6,477 nucleotides of DNA from Betaproteobacteria bacterium (GTDB lineage Bacteria > Pseudomonadota > Gammaproteobacteria > Burkholderiales > Rhodocyclaceae). This document shows positions 1-5,725 of this stretch, piece after piece. Every line of letters starts with the position of its first letter. Within the stretch, counting starts at the first letter, position 1. The position numbers were made by a program, and so were the translations under genes. The notes beneath the pieces are model-generated. The model was not told where the DNA came from, made no database searches, and saw only the letters and a program-made list of their open reading frames with translations. The stretch is taken from NCBI GenBank assembly GCA_028868235.1, contig JAGWUW010000161.1:1-6477 (forward strand), given 5' to 3'.

Positions 1-88
1 GTCGAATCGGTCCGGACTCAGCTTGTGTGGCTAACACGACGCAAAGCAATGCCACCGTCAAAAAATAGTTCTTCCAGGTTGAAATCAT
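1..88 (-). CDS. N-terminal fragment of an exported protein of unknown function (gene runs off the left edge)
   Basis: On the minus strand an ATG at 88-86 opens a frame that stays open to the window edge (29 residues). It begins MISTWKNYF, continues with a hydrophobic stretch (about residues 8-20, LTVALLCVVLA) and then turns polar at TQAES. This is the layout of a Sec signal peptide, with possible cleavage after the TQA at residues 21-23. A GAGGAG ribosome binding site lies five bases before the ATG, which makes the start convincing although the fragment is short. The Cys at residue 16 is not in a clear lipobox (LCVVL follows), so a lipoprotein is less likely. The gene is divergent from the ketosynthase operon and shares its upstream region. 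Too little is visible to name a family. Periplasmic or outer-membrane export is inference. Confidence 0.72.
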   Translation of the reverse strand, partial: MISTWKNYFLTVALLCVVLATQAESGPIR

Positions 89-93
89 GCTGT

Positions 94-99
94 CTCCTC
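94..99 (-). promoter_or_regulatory. Ribosome binding site of the leftward exported-protein gene
   Basis: On the minus strand the sequence reads CGAGGAGACAGC directly before the ATG at 88. The GAGGAG core pairs well with the 16S anti-Shine-Dalgarno sequence, and the spacing is five bases. This site is the main reason to accept the short terminal frame as a real gene start. Confidence 0.75.
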
Positions 100-105
100 G
101 ATTAT

Positions 106-144
106 TGATTTATGGGAGACGCAGTCTATGTCGCGTGATTTATG
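106..144. repeat. Direct repeat TGATTTATG, two copies 30 bases apart, in the divergent intergenic region
   Basis: TGATTTATG occurs exactly at 106-114 and again at 136-144. The start-to-start distance of 30 bases is close to three helical turns, so both copies would face the same side of the DNA. They lie between the two divergent gene starts. On the minus strand each copy carries CATAAA, a -10-like hexamer. The repeat could be a regulator binding site, a pair of promoter elements or chance. No known operator is recognised. Confidence 0.35.
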
Positions 145-147
145 CCA
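139..147 (-). promoter_or_regulatory. Possible extended -10 element for the leftward exported-protein gene
   Basis: Read on the minus strand this is TGGCATAAA, an extended TGn motif followed by CATAAA (four of six matches to TATAAT). Transcription would start near 132 and leave a leader of about 44 bases containing the ribosome binding site. The -35 region is poor (ATGTCG at 167-162, 17 bases upstream). The call is tentative. Confidence 0.25.
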
Positions 148-187
148 CGTTGTCATCCAGACGACATTCGAAGGCATTTGGTGGCTC

Positions 188-196
188 TGCTAAAAT
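188..196 (+). promoter_or_regulatory. Extended -10 promoter for the ketosynthase operon
   Basis: TGCTAAAAT combines the TGn extension with TAAAAT (five of six matches to the sigma-70 -10 consensus). A weak -35, TTCGAA at 167-172, lies 18 bases upstream, as is common for extended -10 promoters. The predicted transcript start near 203 is about 22 bases before the GTG at 225. That supports the GTG start over the far upstream ATG at 87, which would lie outside the transcript. Confidence 0.5.
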
Positions 197-224
197 CACC
201 TTTTGCCGATACGGACCCGACACC

Positions 225-1415
225 GTGACCCCGCTGCTCCTCTCCGCCTACACCGCCACGACCTGTCTCGGACGTGGCCTTGATGCCACGCGCTCAGCTT
301 TGCGCGAGGGACGTACCGGGCTGGCACCATGCGCATTCGAGACAGTACGGCTCGACACCTGGGTCGGCGAAGCACTGGCGGTTGATGCCGAAATCCTACC
401 GACAGCACTGGCGCAATACGACTGCCGCAACAATCGCCTGACGCAGATGGGCCTGCAGACAGACGGCTTCGCCGATTGTGTACGCGAAGCCATTGCCCGC
501 TACGGCAGGGCGCGGGTCGGCGTCTTCCTAGGCACCAGCACGGCCGGTATCCTTCAGACCGAACTCGCCTACCGCCACCGCGACCCTGCCACTGGTGCGC
601 TGCCCGACAACTTCCACTACCGCACGACGCACAATTCCTTTTCGCTGGCTGAATTTACCCGTGACTACTTCAGGCTGGAAGGCATGGCTATGGCCATTTC
701 GACGGCCTGCTCATCGAGTGCCAAGGTGTTCGCCGCTGCGGCTCGTCAGCTCGAACTGGGTACCATCGACGCAGCCATCGTCGGCGGTGTCGATACGCTA
801 TGTTTGACCACTCTGTATGGCTTCGCCTCGCTGCAACTGACTTCTACCCAGCCGTGCCGCCCCTACGACGCCGAACGCAACGGTATCTCAATCGGCGAGG
901 GCGCTGCTTTTGCGCTGCTTGAACGGACCCATCAACCGGCTTCCGGATCCGTGCTGCTGCTCGGTACCGGCGAATCAAGCGACGCCTACCACATGTCCTC
1001 ACCGCATCCGGAAGGACTGGGCGCCAAGCTGGCCATGGAGGCGGCGCTACGCTCTGCTGGCCTAAACACAGCCGACATCGACTACATCAACCTGCATGGC
1101 ACCTCGACGCCTGCCAACGATGCCGCCGAGGGCAAAGCCGTCGCTGCGTTATTCGGCAATCGCGTACCCTGCAGTTCGACCAAGGGTGCCACCGGCCACA
1201 CACTGGGCGCGGCCGGTGCCGTTGAAGCTGTCATCTGTGCGCTGACACTGACTGACGGCTTCCTGCCAGGCAGTCCGGGTACGCAAAACCTCGATCCGGC
1301 CATCCCGATCAATTACCTGAAGCAAGGCAAACCCGGTACCGTGCGCCATGCCCTGACCAATTCCTTTGGCTTTGGCGGCAGCAACTGCAGCCTGATCCTC
1401 GGAGTCGCCTCATGA
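225..1415 (+). CDS. Beta-ketoacyl-ACP synthase, aryl-polyene/FabF type (catalytic KS subunit)
   Basis: Condensing enzyme that would join a malonyl-ACP-derived two-carbon unit to a growing acyl chain. All catalytic features are present, numbered from GTG 225 (396 residues): nucleophile Cys162 in STACSSS (codon 708-710), His292 in NLHGTST, Lys320 and His325 in KGATGHTLGAAG, and the closing NSFGFGGSN loop near residues 380-388. The length is usual for a single-domain KS. The frame is open back to an ATG at 87, but the extra 46 residues do not resemble a KS. Family-like sequence (LLLSAYTATTCLGRG) begins just after the GTG, and the promoter at 188-196 would exclude the ATG. Its stop overlaps the next start (ATGA). 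The short KS-like protein encoded next suggests a KS/chain-length-factor heterodimer like ApeO/ApeC of E. coli aryl polyene synthesis. The pathway is inferred from context; enzyme class is near certain. Confidence 0.9.
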   Translation: MTPLLLSAYTATTCLGRGLDATRSALREGRTGLAPCAFETVRLDTWVGEALAVDAEILPTALAQYDCRNNRLTQMGLQTDGFADCVREAIARYGRARVGVFLGTSTAGILQTELAYRHRDPATGALPDNFHYRTTHNSFSLAEFTRDYFRLEGMAMAISTACSSSAKVFAAAARQLELGTIDAAIVGGVDTLCLTTLYGFASLQLTSTQPCRPYDAERNGISIGEGAAFALLERTHQPASGSVLLLGTGESSDAYHMSSPHPEGLGAKLAMEAALRSAGLNTADIDYINLHGTSTPANDAAEGKAVAALFGNRVPCSSTKGATGHTLGAAGAVEAVICALTLTDGFLPGSPGTQNLDPAIPINYLKQGKPGTVRHALTNSFGFGGSNCSLILGVAS

Positions 1416-2212
1416 GCAAGCCATTGACCGCATGGATTGAAGGCATCGGTTTCCTGGCCCCAGGTCTACCCGATTGGCCAACCGCCCGCGCCGTAATGCG
1501 CGGTGATCAGGCCTACGAAAATGCGCCCTCGGTACTGCCTGCCCCAACCATCCTGCCGCCAGCCGAACGTCGCCGCGCCAGCCGTGTCGTCAAGCTCACC
1601 CTAGCGCTCGGCCTTGAAGCCGCTGCCCATGCCGGGACCGAAGTCGCCCAGTTGGCCACGGTCTTTTCCGCCTCAGGTGCCGACGGCCACAACTGCCACG
1701 CCCTGTGTGAGCAGTTGGCCGGTGAAGATCGCCAGATTTCGCCGACCCGCTTCCACAATTCGGTGCATAACGCCGCCGCCGGTTACTGGGGGATCGCCAC
1801 CGGTTCCATGGCACCATGTCAGGTCATCTGCGCCTACGACGCCAGCTTTGGCGCCGGCTTGCTTGATGCGCTCGGCCAGGTCGTCCTCGACCGGCAAACC
1901 ACCTTGTTGATCGCCTACGACAGCGAATACCCGGAACCACTGTTTGCCAAGCGCCCGGTTCCTGACGTCGCCGGGGTCGGGCTGCTCCTGACGCCGGAAC
2001 GTACGGAACGGTCGTTAGCCCAGCTCACCGTCACCCCGAGCACGGACAATGCCGCAACCCTTTCTGAACCTGCACTGGAAAACCTACGCACCGCTATTCC
2101 GGCGCTTCGTGCTCTACCGTTGCTGCGCAAACTGGCGCTAGGTGAAGGCGGTGATGTGTGTCTCGATTACCTGCCGCCAATGCAACTGAGCATCACCATC
2201 CAGCCGTGTTAG
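1412..2212 (+). CDS. Short ketosynthase-like chain length factor (KS N-terminal domain only)
   Basis: A 266-residue protein resembling only the N-terminal half of a ketosynthase (Ketoacyl-synt_2 type, as in APE clusters). Recognisable stretches are RFHNSVHNAAAGYWGIATGS (about 113-132) and AYDASFGAGLLDAL (about 141-154). Aligned to the TACSSSA of the preceding KS, the nucleophile position is Ala144, and there is no C-terminal half with the two catalytic histidines. It is therefore expected to be non-catalytic and to act by pairing with the upstream KS, as chain length factors do in type II PKS and as ApeC does with ApeO. The start overlaps the KS stop by four bases, and GGAG at 1401-1404 lies seven bases before the ATG. 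Translational coupling would favour equal amounts of the two subunits. The 3' end overlaps the next gene. The partner role is inferred from known family behaviour. Confidence 0.82.
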   Translation: MSKPLTAWIEGIGFLAPGLPDWPTARAVMRGDQAYENAPSVLPAPTILPPAERRRASRVVKLTLALGLEAAAHAGTEVAQLATVFSASGADGHNCHALCEQLAGEDRQISPTRFHNSVHNAAAGYWGIATGSMAPCQVICAYDASFGAGLLDALGQVVLDRQTTLLIAYDSEYPEPLFAKRPVPDVAGVGLLLTPERTERSLAQLTVTPSTDNAATLSEPALENLRTAIPALRALPLLRKLALGEGGDVCLDYLPPMQLSITIQPC

Positions 2213-2655
2213 GCCACGCCTGGATTGCCGCCCACATCCCGCACCAGGGCTGCATGTGCCTGCTCGATTCGGTACGTGAATGGTCGGCCGATGCCATCCT
2301 CTGCACGGCAAGCAGCCACACCGATCCGACCAATCCGCTGCGCGCCAATAACCGCCTCGGTGCCACCAACGGCATCGAATACGCGGCCCAAGCCATGGCT
2401 ATCCACGGTGCGCTGCTCGCTGGCAATGACGACCAGCCGCGCCAAGGCTACCTGACCAGCGTGCGTGGTGTAGCGTTGCACGCCACCCGCCTTGATGACC
2501 TGCCAGGCCAATTGCTGATACGTGCCGAGCGCCTGTCCGGCGACGCCAACAACATCCTCTACCAATTTTCTGTCAGCCACGCCGAGCGCTGCCTGCTCGA
2601 AGGCCGTGCCGCCGTGGTTCTTGACGCCAGCGTCCTGAGCAAGGAACAGCCATGA
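2158..2655 (+). CDS. Hotdog-fold 3-hydroxyacyl-ACP dehydratase, ApeP-like
   Basis: Likely removes water from the beta-hydroxyacyl-ACP made by the reductase encoded next, creating the trans double bond of each cycle. Marks of the ApeP-like group are IPHQGCMCLLDSV (about 27-39, His29) and NGIEYAAQAMAIHG (about 71-84, Glu74), the latter matching the central helix of FabA/FabZ enzymes. The HFPGNP motif of FabZ is absent. In the E. coli APE system two dehydratase subunits (ApeI and ApeP) work as a complex, and no second subunit is visible here. The start is uncertain. GTG 2158 has GAAGG nine bases upstream and gives 165 residues, with a 55-base overlap into the chain length factor. GTG 2206 would give 149 residues starting just before the conserved HAWIAAHIPHQG, with an overlap of seven bases. 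The fold is fairly certain, the exact substrate is not. Confidence 0.8.
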   Translation: MSRLPAANATEHHHPAVLGHAWIAAHIPHQGCMCLLDSVREWSADAILCTASSHTDPTNPLRANNRLGATNGIEYAAQAMAIHGALLAGNDDQPRQGYLTSVRGVALHATRLDDLPGQLLIRAERLSGDANNILYQFSVSHAERCLLEGRAAVVLDASVLSKEQP

Positions 2656-3371
2656 AACGCGCCCTCGTCACCGGTGGCAGCGGCGGCATCGGTGCCGCCA
2701 TCTGTCGGCGCCTCGCTGCCGACGGTCACCATGTCATCGTCCACGCCAACCGGAGCTTGGCCAAGGCCGAAGCTGTCGTCGCTGCCATTCTGGAAACCGG
2801 CGGCGCCGCCGAGGCTGTCGCCTTCGACGTCACCGACCGCACCACCACGGCAGCCGCGATGGAAAAACTGCTCGCCGCCGGTGCCATCCAGATCCTGGTA
2901 AACAACGCCGGCATTCACGCCGATGCCGTCTTCCCCGGCATGTCCGGAGAGCAATGGGATTCGGTCATCGCCGTATCGCTGAACGGTTTCTACAACGTCA
3001 CCCAACCGCTGACCATGCCGATGATCCGTACCCGCTGGGGCCGCATCGTCACCATTTCGTCAATTGCCGGCATCACCGGCAATCGCGGCCAAGTCAATTA
3101 CTCGGCAGCCAAGGGCGCGCTACACGCGGCCAGCAAATCACTGGCGCTAGAACTGGCCAGCCGGGGTATCACGGTCAACGCCGTGGCACCCGGTATCATC
3201 GCCACCGACATGATCGAGGGTGCATTCGACACCAATGCCATCAAGCACCTCGTCCCGATGAAACGCGCCGGCAAACCGGAAGAAGTCGCCGACCTCGTCG
3301 CCTTTCTCACCTCGGACAACGCTGCCTACATCTCTGGGCAGGTAATTTCGATCAACGGAGGGATGATCTGA
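2652..3371 (+). CDS. fabG: 3-oxoacyl-ACP reductase, FabG-type short-chain dehydrogenase
   Basis: NAD(P)H-dependent reduction of the beta-ketoacyl-ACP made by the ketosynthase, yielding the hydroxyacyl substrate of the dehydratase. It is a complete classical SDR of 239 residues with the Rossmann motif TGGSGGIG (7-14), NNAG (84-87) and the catalytic set Asn111, Ser137, Tyr150 and Lys154 (NYSAAK). The PG motif is at 180-181 and the C-terminus is the usual SGQVISINGGMI. The ATG overlaps the dehydratase stop (ATGA), and AAGGAA at 2641-2646 gives a six-base spacing. In the cluster it corresponds to ApeQ. The primary fatty acid FabG of the cell is normally encoded beside fabD and acpP, which are absent here, so a specialised pathway copy is more likely. 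In characterised APE clusters another KS gene often follows; here none does. Confidence 0.9.
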   Translation: MKRALVTGGSGGIGAAICRRLAADGHHVIVHANRSLAKAEAVVAAILETGGAAEAVAFDVTDRTTTAAAMEKLLAAGAIQILVNNAGIHADAVFPGMSGEQWDSVIAVSLNGFYNVTQPLTMPMIRTRWGRIVTISSIAGITGNRGQVNYSAAKGALHAASKSLALELASRGITVNAVAPGIIATDMIEGAFDTNAIKHLVPMKRAGKPEEVADLVAFLTSDNAAYISGQVISINGGMI

Positions 3372-3474
3372 CAATCGATACATGCCCATCCCAGGCAGCT
3401 CTTCCAGAGGCGACACCGCAGCACGCCCCCGGCGTAGCTCGCCAACTGCCTTGCCGCATACTCATCGCTCAACC

Positions 3475-3502
3475 TTGTGGATGACCCGGCCCTGCTTACT
3501 AT
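3475..3502 (+). promoter_or_regulatory. Possible weak promoter before the small secreted-protein gene
   Basis: TTGTGG (3475-3480) and TACTAT (3497-3502) are separated by 16 bases, a weak -35/-10 pair. Transcription would start near 3509, about 35 bases before the ATG at 3544. The 172-base gap after the reductase gene breaks the tight spacing seen upstream, so a separate promoter makes sense. No terminator with a T-tract was found in the gap, so read-through from the KS operon is also possible. Confidence 0.3.
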
Positions 3503-3543
3503 GGCATTCTGTTAGCAAAGCCCGCCACACCAAGGAACATCAG

Positions 3544-3897
3544 ATGCATAGCAGTCGATCAGGCAAGTGGATGTTGGGAGCATTCATTTCCTTGTTTCTG
3601 TTCAATGTCGACGCCGCTCCACCCAAGCTCCTGGGCCTCGACGACATGTCCTGCGCTGCCTGGATCAGCACGAAAGACAACCCGGACGAACGCCGCCTTT
3701 ATCTGGCCTGGGCCCGTGGTTTTCTCAGCGGACACAACTATGCCAATCAGCGCCAGCAGGTGACCGACGTTTCCAACGGAACGATCGAGCTCTATGTCGA
3801 CCGTTTCTGCCGGACAAATCCCAAAGCATCGTTTGCCGATGCTCTGTATCGAATGAGCGACGAATTTTCCGGGCGGGGAACGCCCCTGTCCAAATAA
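3544..3897 (+). CDS. Small secreted two-cysteine protein (possibly HdeA/Rap1a-like)
   Basis: A 117-residue protein with a clear signal peptide: basic start (MHSSRSGK), hydrophobic core WMLGAFISLFLF (about 9-20) and likely cleavage around VDAA (22-25). The mature part of about 93 residues is polar and probably helical, with two cysteines, Cys37 (DDMSCAAW) and Cys89 (DRFCRTNP), positioned to form one disulfide in the periplasm. The pattern of an early Cys, a YLAWARGFLSG-type helix and a late Cys before NP resembles small periplasmic proteins grouped loosely with HdeA or Rap1a/Tai immunity domains. That likeness is from memory and weak. The ATG is chosen because AAGGA (3532-3536) lies seven bases upstream. 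The open frame extends back to 3382, but that extension would bury the signal peptide. The next small gene starts 36 bases downstream, so the two are probably cotranscribed. Confidence 0.78.
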   Translation: MHSSRSGKWMLGAFISLFLFNVDAAPPKLLGLDDMSCAAWISTKDNPDERRLYLAWARGFLSGHNYANQRQQVTDVSNGTIELYVDRFCRTNPKASFADALYRMSDEFSGRGTPLSK

Positions 3898-3933
3898 CGA
3901 CCGAATCCAGCCTATTGGCTCAAGGAGACCATC

Positions 3934-4182
3934 ATGAGCAAAAAAAACCCCATGAATTTGCATGAAGCAGCACTATCCCTAGCCAATTCGGCGGATACAG
4001 TGCATGACATCGAGGTTGCCCTGGCTCATGCCATCGAACACGGTGAGTTGCATGCCAACGTGAAACGCTGGGCGACCGAGCAGTGGGAAGGCCGGCAATT
4101 GCCGGGCAATATCAACCGCCTGGAAACCTTCATCGAAGGTGGCGAACTCGACGCCTGGCAAAAGCGCCGCCAGGCGGCCTGA
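3934..4182 (+). CDS. Small soluble helical protein of unknown function
   Basis: An 82-residue protein, unrecognised. It has no signal peptide, membrane segment or cysteine. The sequence is mostly helix-forming (NLHEAALSLANSA, then DIEVALAHAIEHGELH) with three tryptophans (46, 51, 75) and a basic tail (QKRRQAA). A strong AAGGAG at 3922-3927, six bases before the ATG, supports real translation. It lies 36 bases after the secreted two-cysteine protein gene and converges with the thioredoxin gene, leaving three bases between stop codons. A cytoplasmic location follows from the lack of export signals. No catalytic motif is visible, and an adaptor or regulatory role would be a guess. Confidence 0.72.
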   Translation: MSKKNPMNLHEAALSLANSADTVHDIEVALAHAIEHGELHANVKRWATEQWEGRQLPGNINRLETFIEGGELDAWQKRRQAA

Positions 4183-4185
4183 TTT

Positions 4186-4515
4186 CTAGGAGGAAACTAA
4201 GCGGGCAAGGGCAGCGGCAATTTCCGCCTCGCTGGTCGGCCGGACCAGGCGCTCAGATTCCTGGCCATCGCGCAGGAAAATCAGCGTCGGCCAAAGTTTG
4301 ACTCGATAGCTGCGCCCCAATCGGCGCCCAGGGCCATCCTCAACCTTGATATGCCTTAACATGGGATAGCTTGCCATTGCCGCCACGATGGCCGGTTGCG
4401 CACCCTGGCAGTGGCCGCACCAGTTAGCGCCAAATTCGATCAGGGCCAAACCAGGTAGGGTGTCGATTTCCTCCTGCGAGGGAGCTGCTTCAGCATAAGT
4501 CGGAACGTAGGCCAT
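4186..4515 (-). CDS. Small thioredoxin-fold protein with CGHC active site
   Basis: A 109-residue single-domain thioredoxin that would catalyse thiol-disulfide exchange. The core is ALIEFGANWCGHCQGAQP (about 24-41), with redox cysteines Cys33 and Cys36 and the cis-proline Pro76 in KLWPTLIF, followed by LRDGQE as in ordinary thioredoxins. Two departures from E. coli thioredoxin are visible: CGHC replaces CGPC, as in protein disulfide isomerases, and the buried acid before the active site is Glu27 instead of Asp. A His between the cysteines usually makes the pair more oxidising, so its direction of action is uncertain. No signal peptide is present, so it is probably cytoplasmic. It is the last gene of the leftward operon, ten bases after the antiporter stop. 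A support role in redox stress with the antiporter is inference. Confidence 0.88.
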   Translation of the reverse strand: MAYVPTYAEAAPSQEEIDTLPGLALIEFGANWCGHCQGAQPAIVAAMASYPMLRHIKVEDGPGRRLGRSYRVKLWPTLIFLRDGQESERLVRPTSEAEIAAALARLVSS

Positions 4516-4521
4516 GCACTT

Positions 4522-4527
4522 CTCCTT
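4522..4527 (-). promoter_or_regulatory. Ribosome binding site of the thioredoxin gene, overlapping the antiporter stop codon
   Basis: On the minus strand the sequence TTAAGGAGAAGTGC precedes the ATG at 4515. AAGGAG (4527-4522) lies six bases from the start, and its first two bases are part of the TAA stop of the antiporter gene (4528-4526). Ribosomes finishing the antiporter would reach this site directly, so translation is probably coupled. Confidence 0.65.
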
Positions 4528-5725
4528 AAGCCATACGCAGGATCAGTGCTTTCAACTGGGCCAGCTTGGGTGCCACCATTGGCACGGTGAGCATCGTACT
4601 GGCCACCGCCATTAGCAACAGGGCGGTGAAGGTCTCGCTGGTAATAATCTGCTTATCCAGCAGGATGTTGGCGAAGATGATCATGATCAACGCTTTGGTT
4701 TGCAGCAACCAGCCAATGATGCTGGCCTCACCCGGCGCCCATTTCAGGATGCGCCCGGCCAGTCGCACACCGATCAACTTGCCGGCAATCGAGGCCAACA
4801 GAAGTAGGGCGGCCGCGATAAAGACAGCAGCTCCGCCAACATTCCAGTTGGTACGCAAGCCGGTGGACAGGAAAAATACCGGCATGATGACGAGTAGAAC
4901 ATGGTGGCGCAGCAAGTCCATTTTTTCCTGGTCGAACCAATCCGCTTCCATGCTCGCTCCGGCCAGGAAGGCGCCGACCATGAAGTGCAGTCCGGACCAG
5001 TCGGCCCCGAAAGCCACCAATGCCAGCCAGATCAGGGCGACGAACCAACGATCACGCTCAGCCAAGCGGACCATCACGTGCTGGAAAAGCCAGGCGGCAA
5101 CGACAAAGGCGAGCAGGAAAGCACCTTGCCGGCCGATACGTTCCCAATCCATCAAAATCAAAGCCAGCACGCCCCAGATAGCGATATCGTCGAGGCTGGC
5201 GTAGCGTAGGATGCGCTGACCGATAGGCTGGCGCAGCACTTCCAACTTTTCCATAAGCAGAATCAGAATAGGCAGCGCGGTCACGGCGCAGGCCATGCCA
5301 ACACCAACGACGAACTGCCAAGTCAGTGCCTTCGCCCCCATCCAGCCATCGAAACCGAGCATTAACACGGCGGCCAGGCAGCCGAATAATAGTGGCGTAC
5401 CGAGCGCCAGGCCAGCAGTGATACCACTCTCCCGACGATGGGCCCAGGCTTTTTTCAGGTCAAGTTCGATCCCGGCAATCATCACGAACAGCATCACCGC
5501 CCACCAAGCAATGCCATTCAGCGACTGGACAACGGCTGGATTGAAAACGAACTGATAATAGTCTGGGAAGACTTTGCCGAGAATGCCAGGGCCCAGCAGG
5601 ATGCCTGTAATGATCTGGACGACCACCAATGGAGCATAATAATCAGTCCTGCCCAAGCGCCAGATAAGCCAGGGCACGGTGAAAATGATTGTCATCGCGA
5701 TCAGGAAAACTTCTGTCGTGTTCAT
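4526..5725 (-). CDS. CPA2-family cation/proton antiporter (KefB/NapA type, membrane domain only)
   Basis: A 399-residue, strongly hydrophobic inner-membrane protein with about 12 to 13 membrane segments, expected to exchange Na+ or K+ for H+. Family marks are GILLGPGILG (41-50), the Asp-Asp pair 179-180 in SLDDIAIW (the ion-binding DD motif of CPA2 carriers), MPVFFLSTGL (281-290) in the second core repeat, and Lys316 in AGKLIGV at the position of the lysine typical of electrogenic members. A QTKALIMII segment replaces the more usual TRGLVEL-like stretch. There is no RCK/TrkA domain after the membrane part, unlike full-length Kef K+ efflux systems, so the ligand gating seen there is missing. 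The gene overlaps the CBS protein gene by four bases (ATGA) and has no good ribosome binding site, which suggests translational coupling. The transported ion cannot be read from the sequence. Confidence 0.88.
   Translation of the reverse strand: MNTTEVFLIAMTIIFTVPWLIWRLGRTDYYAPLVVVQIITGILLGPGILGKVFPDYYQFVFNPAVVQSLNGIAWWAVMLFVMIAGIELDLKKAWAHRRESGITAGLALGTPLLFGCLAAVLMLGFDGWMGAKALTWQFVVGVGMACAVTALPILILLMEKLEVLRQPIGQRILRYASLDDIAIWGVLALILMDWERIGRQGAFLLAFVVAAWLFQHVMVRLAERDRWFVALIWLALVAFGADWSGLHFMVGAFLAGASMEADWFDQEKMDLLRHHVLLVIMPVFFLSTGLRTNWNVGGAAVFIAAALLLLASIAGKLIGVRLAGRILKWAPGEASIIGWLLQTKALIMIIFANILLDKQIITSETFTALLLMAVASTMLTVPMVAPKLAQLKALILRMA

Noticed and set aside
101..106. AATAAT on the minus strand, a five-of-six -10 match
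   Set aside because: Transcription from it would start inside the GAGGAG ribosome binding site at 99-94 and destroy it.
151..166. TGTC...GACA imperfect palindrome in the divergent region as an operator
   Set aside because: The arms are only four bases with no matching extension, so chance is likely.
3431..3443. GGCG-TAGCT-CGCC inverted repeat as a terminator after the reductase gene
   Set aside because: The stem is only four pairs and no T-tract follows.
2954..3484. 176-residue plus-strand open frame inside the reductase gene
   Set aside because: It lies in another frame of a complete FabG with all catalytic residues, and its product is rich in Arg, His and Gln with no recognisable domain.
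3382..3543. Upstream extension of the secreted-protein frame from an ATG at 3382
   Set aside because: The extra residues are low-complexity and Arg/Ser-rich, have no ribosome binding site and would place the signal peptide in mid-protein.
4188..4193. Perfect-looking AGGAGG Shine-Dalgarno on the plus strand just after the small helical gene
   Set aside because: No start codon follows at usable distance. The bases encode the C-terminal residues of the thioredoxin on the other strand.
4566..5204. 212-residue plus-strand open frame opposite the antiporter gene
   Set aside because: A mirror of the antiporter reading frame. The product is Ser/Arg/Lys-rich without domains, while the minus strand has a full CPA2 protein.
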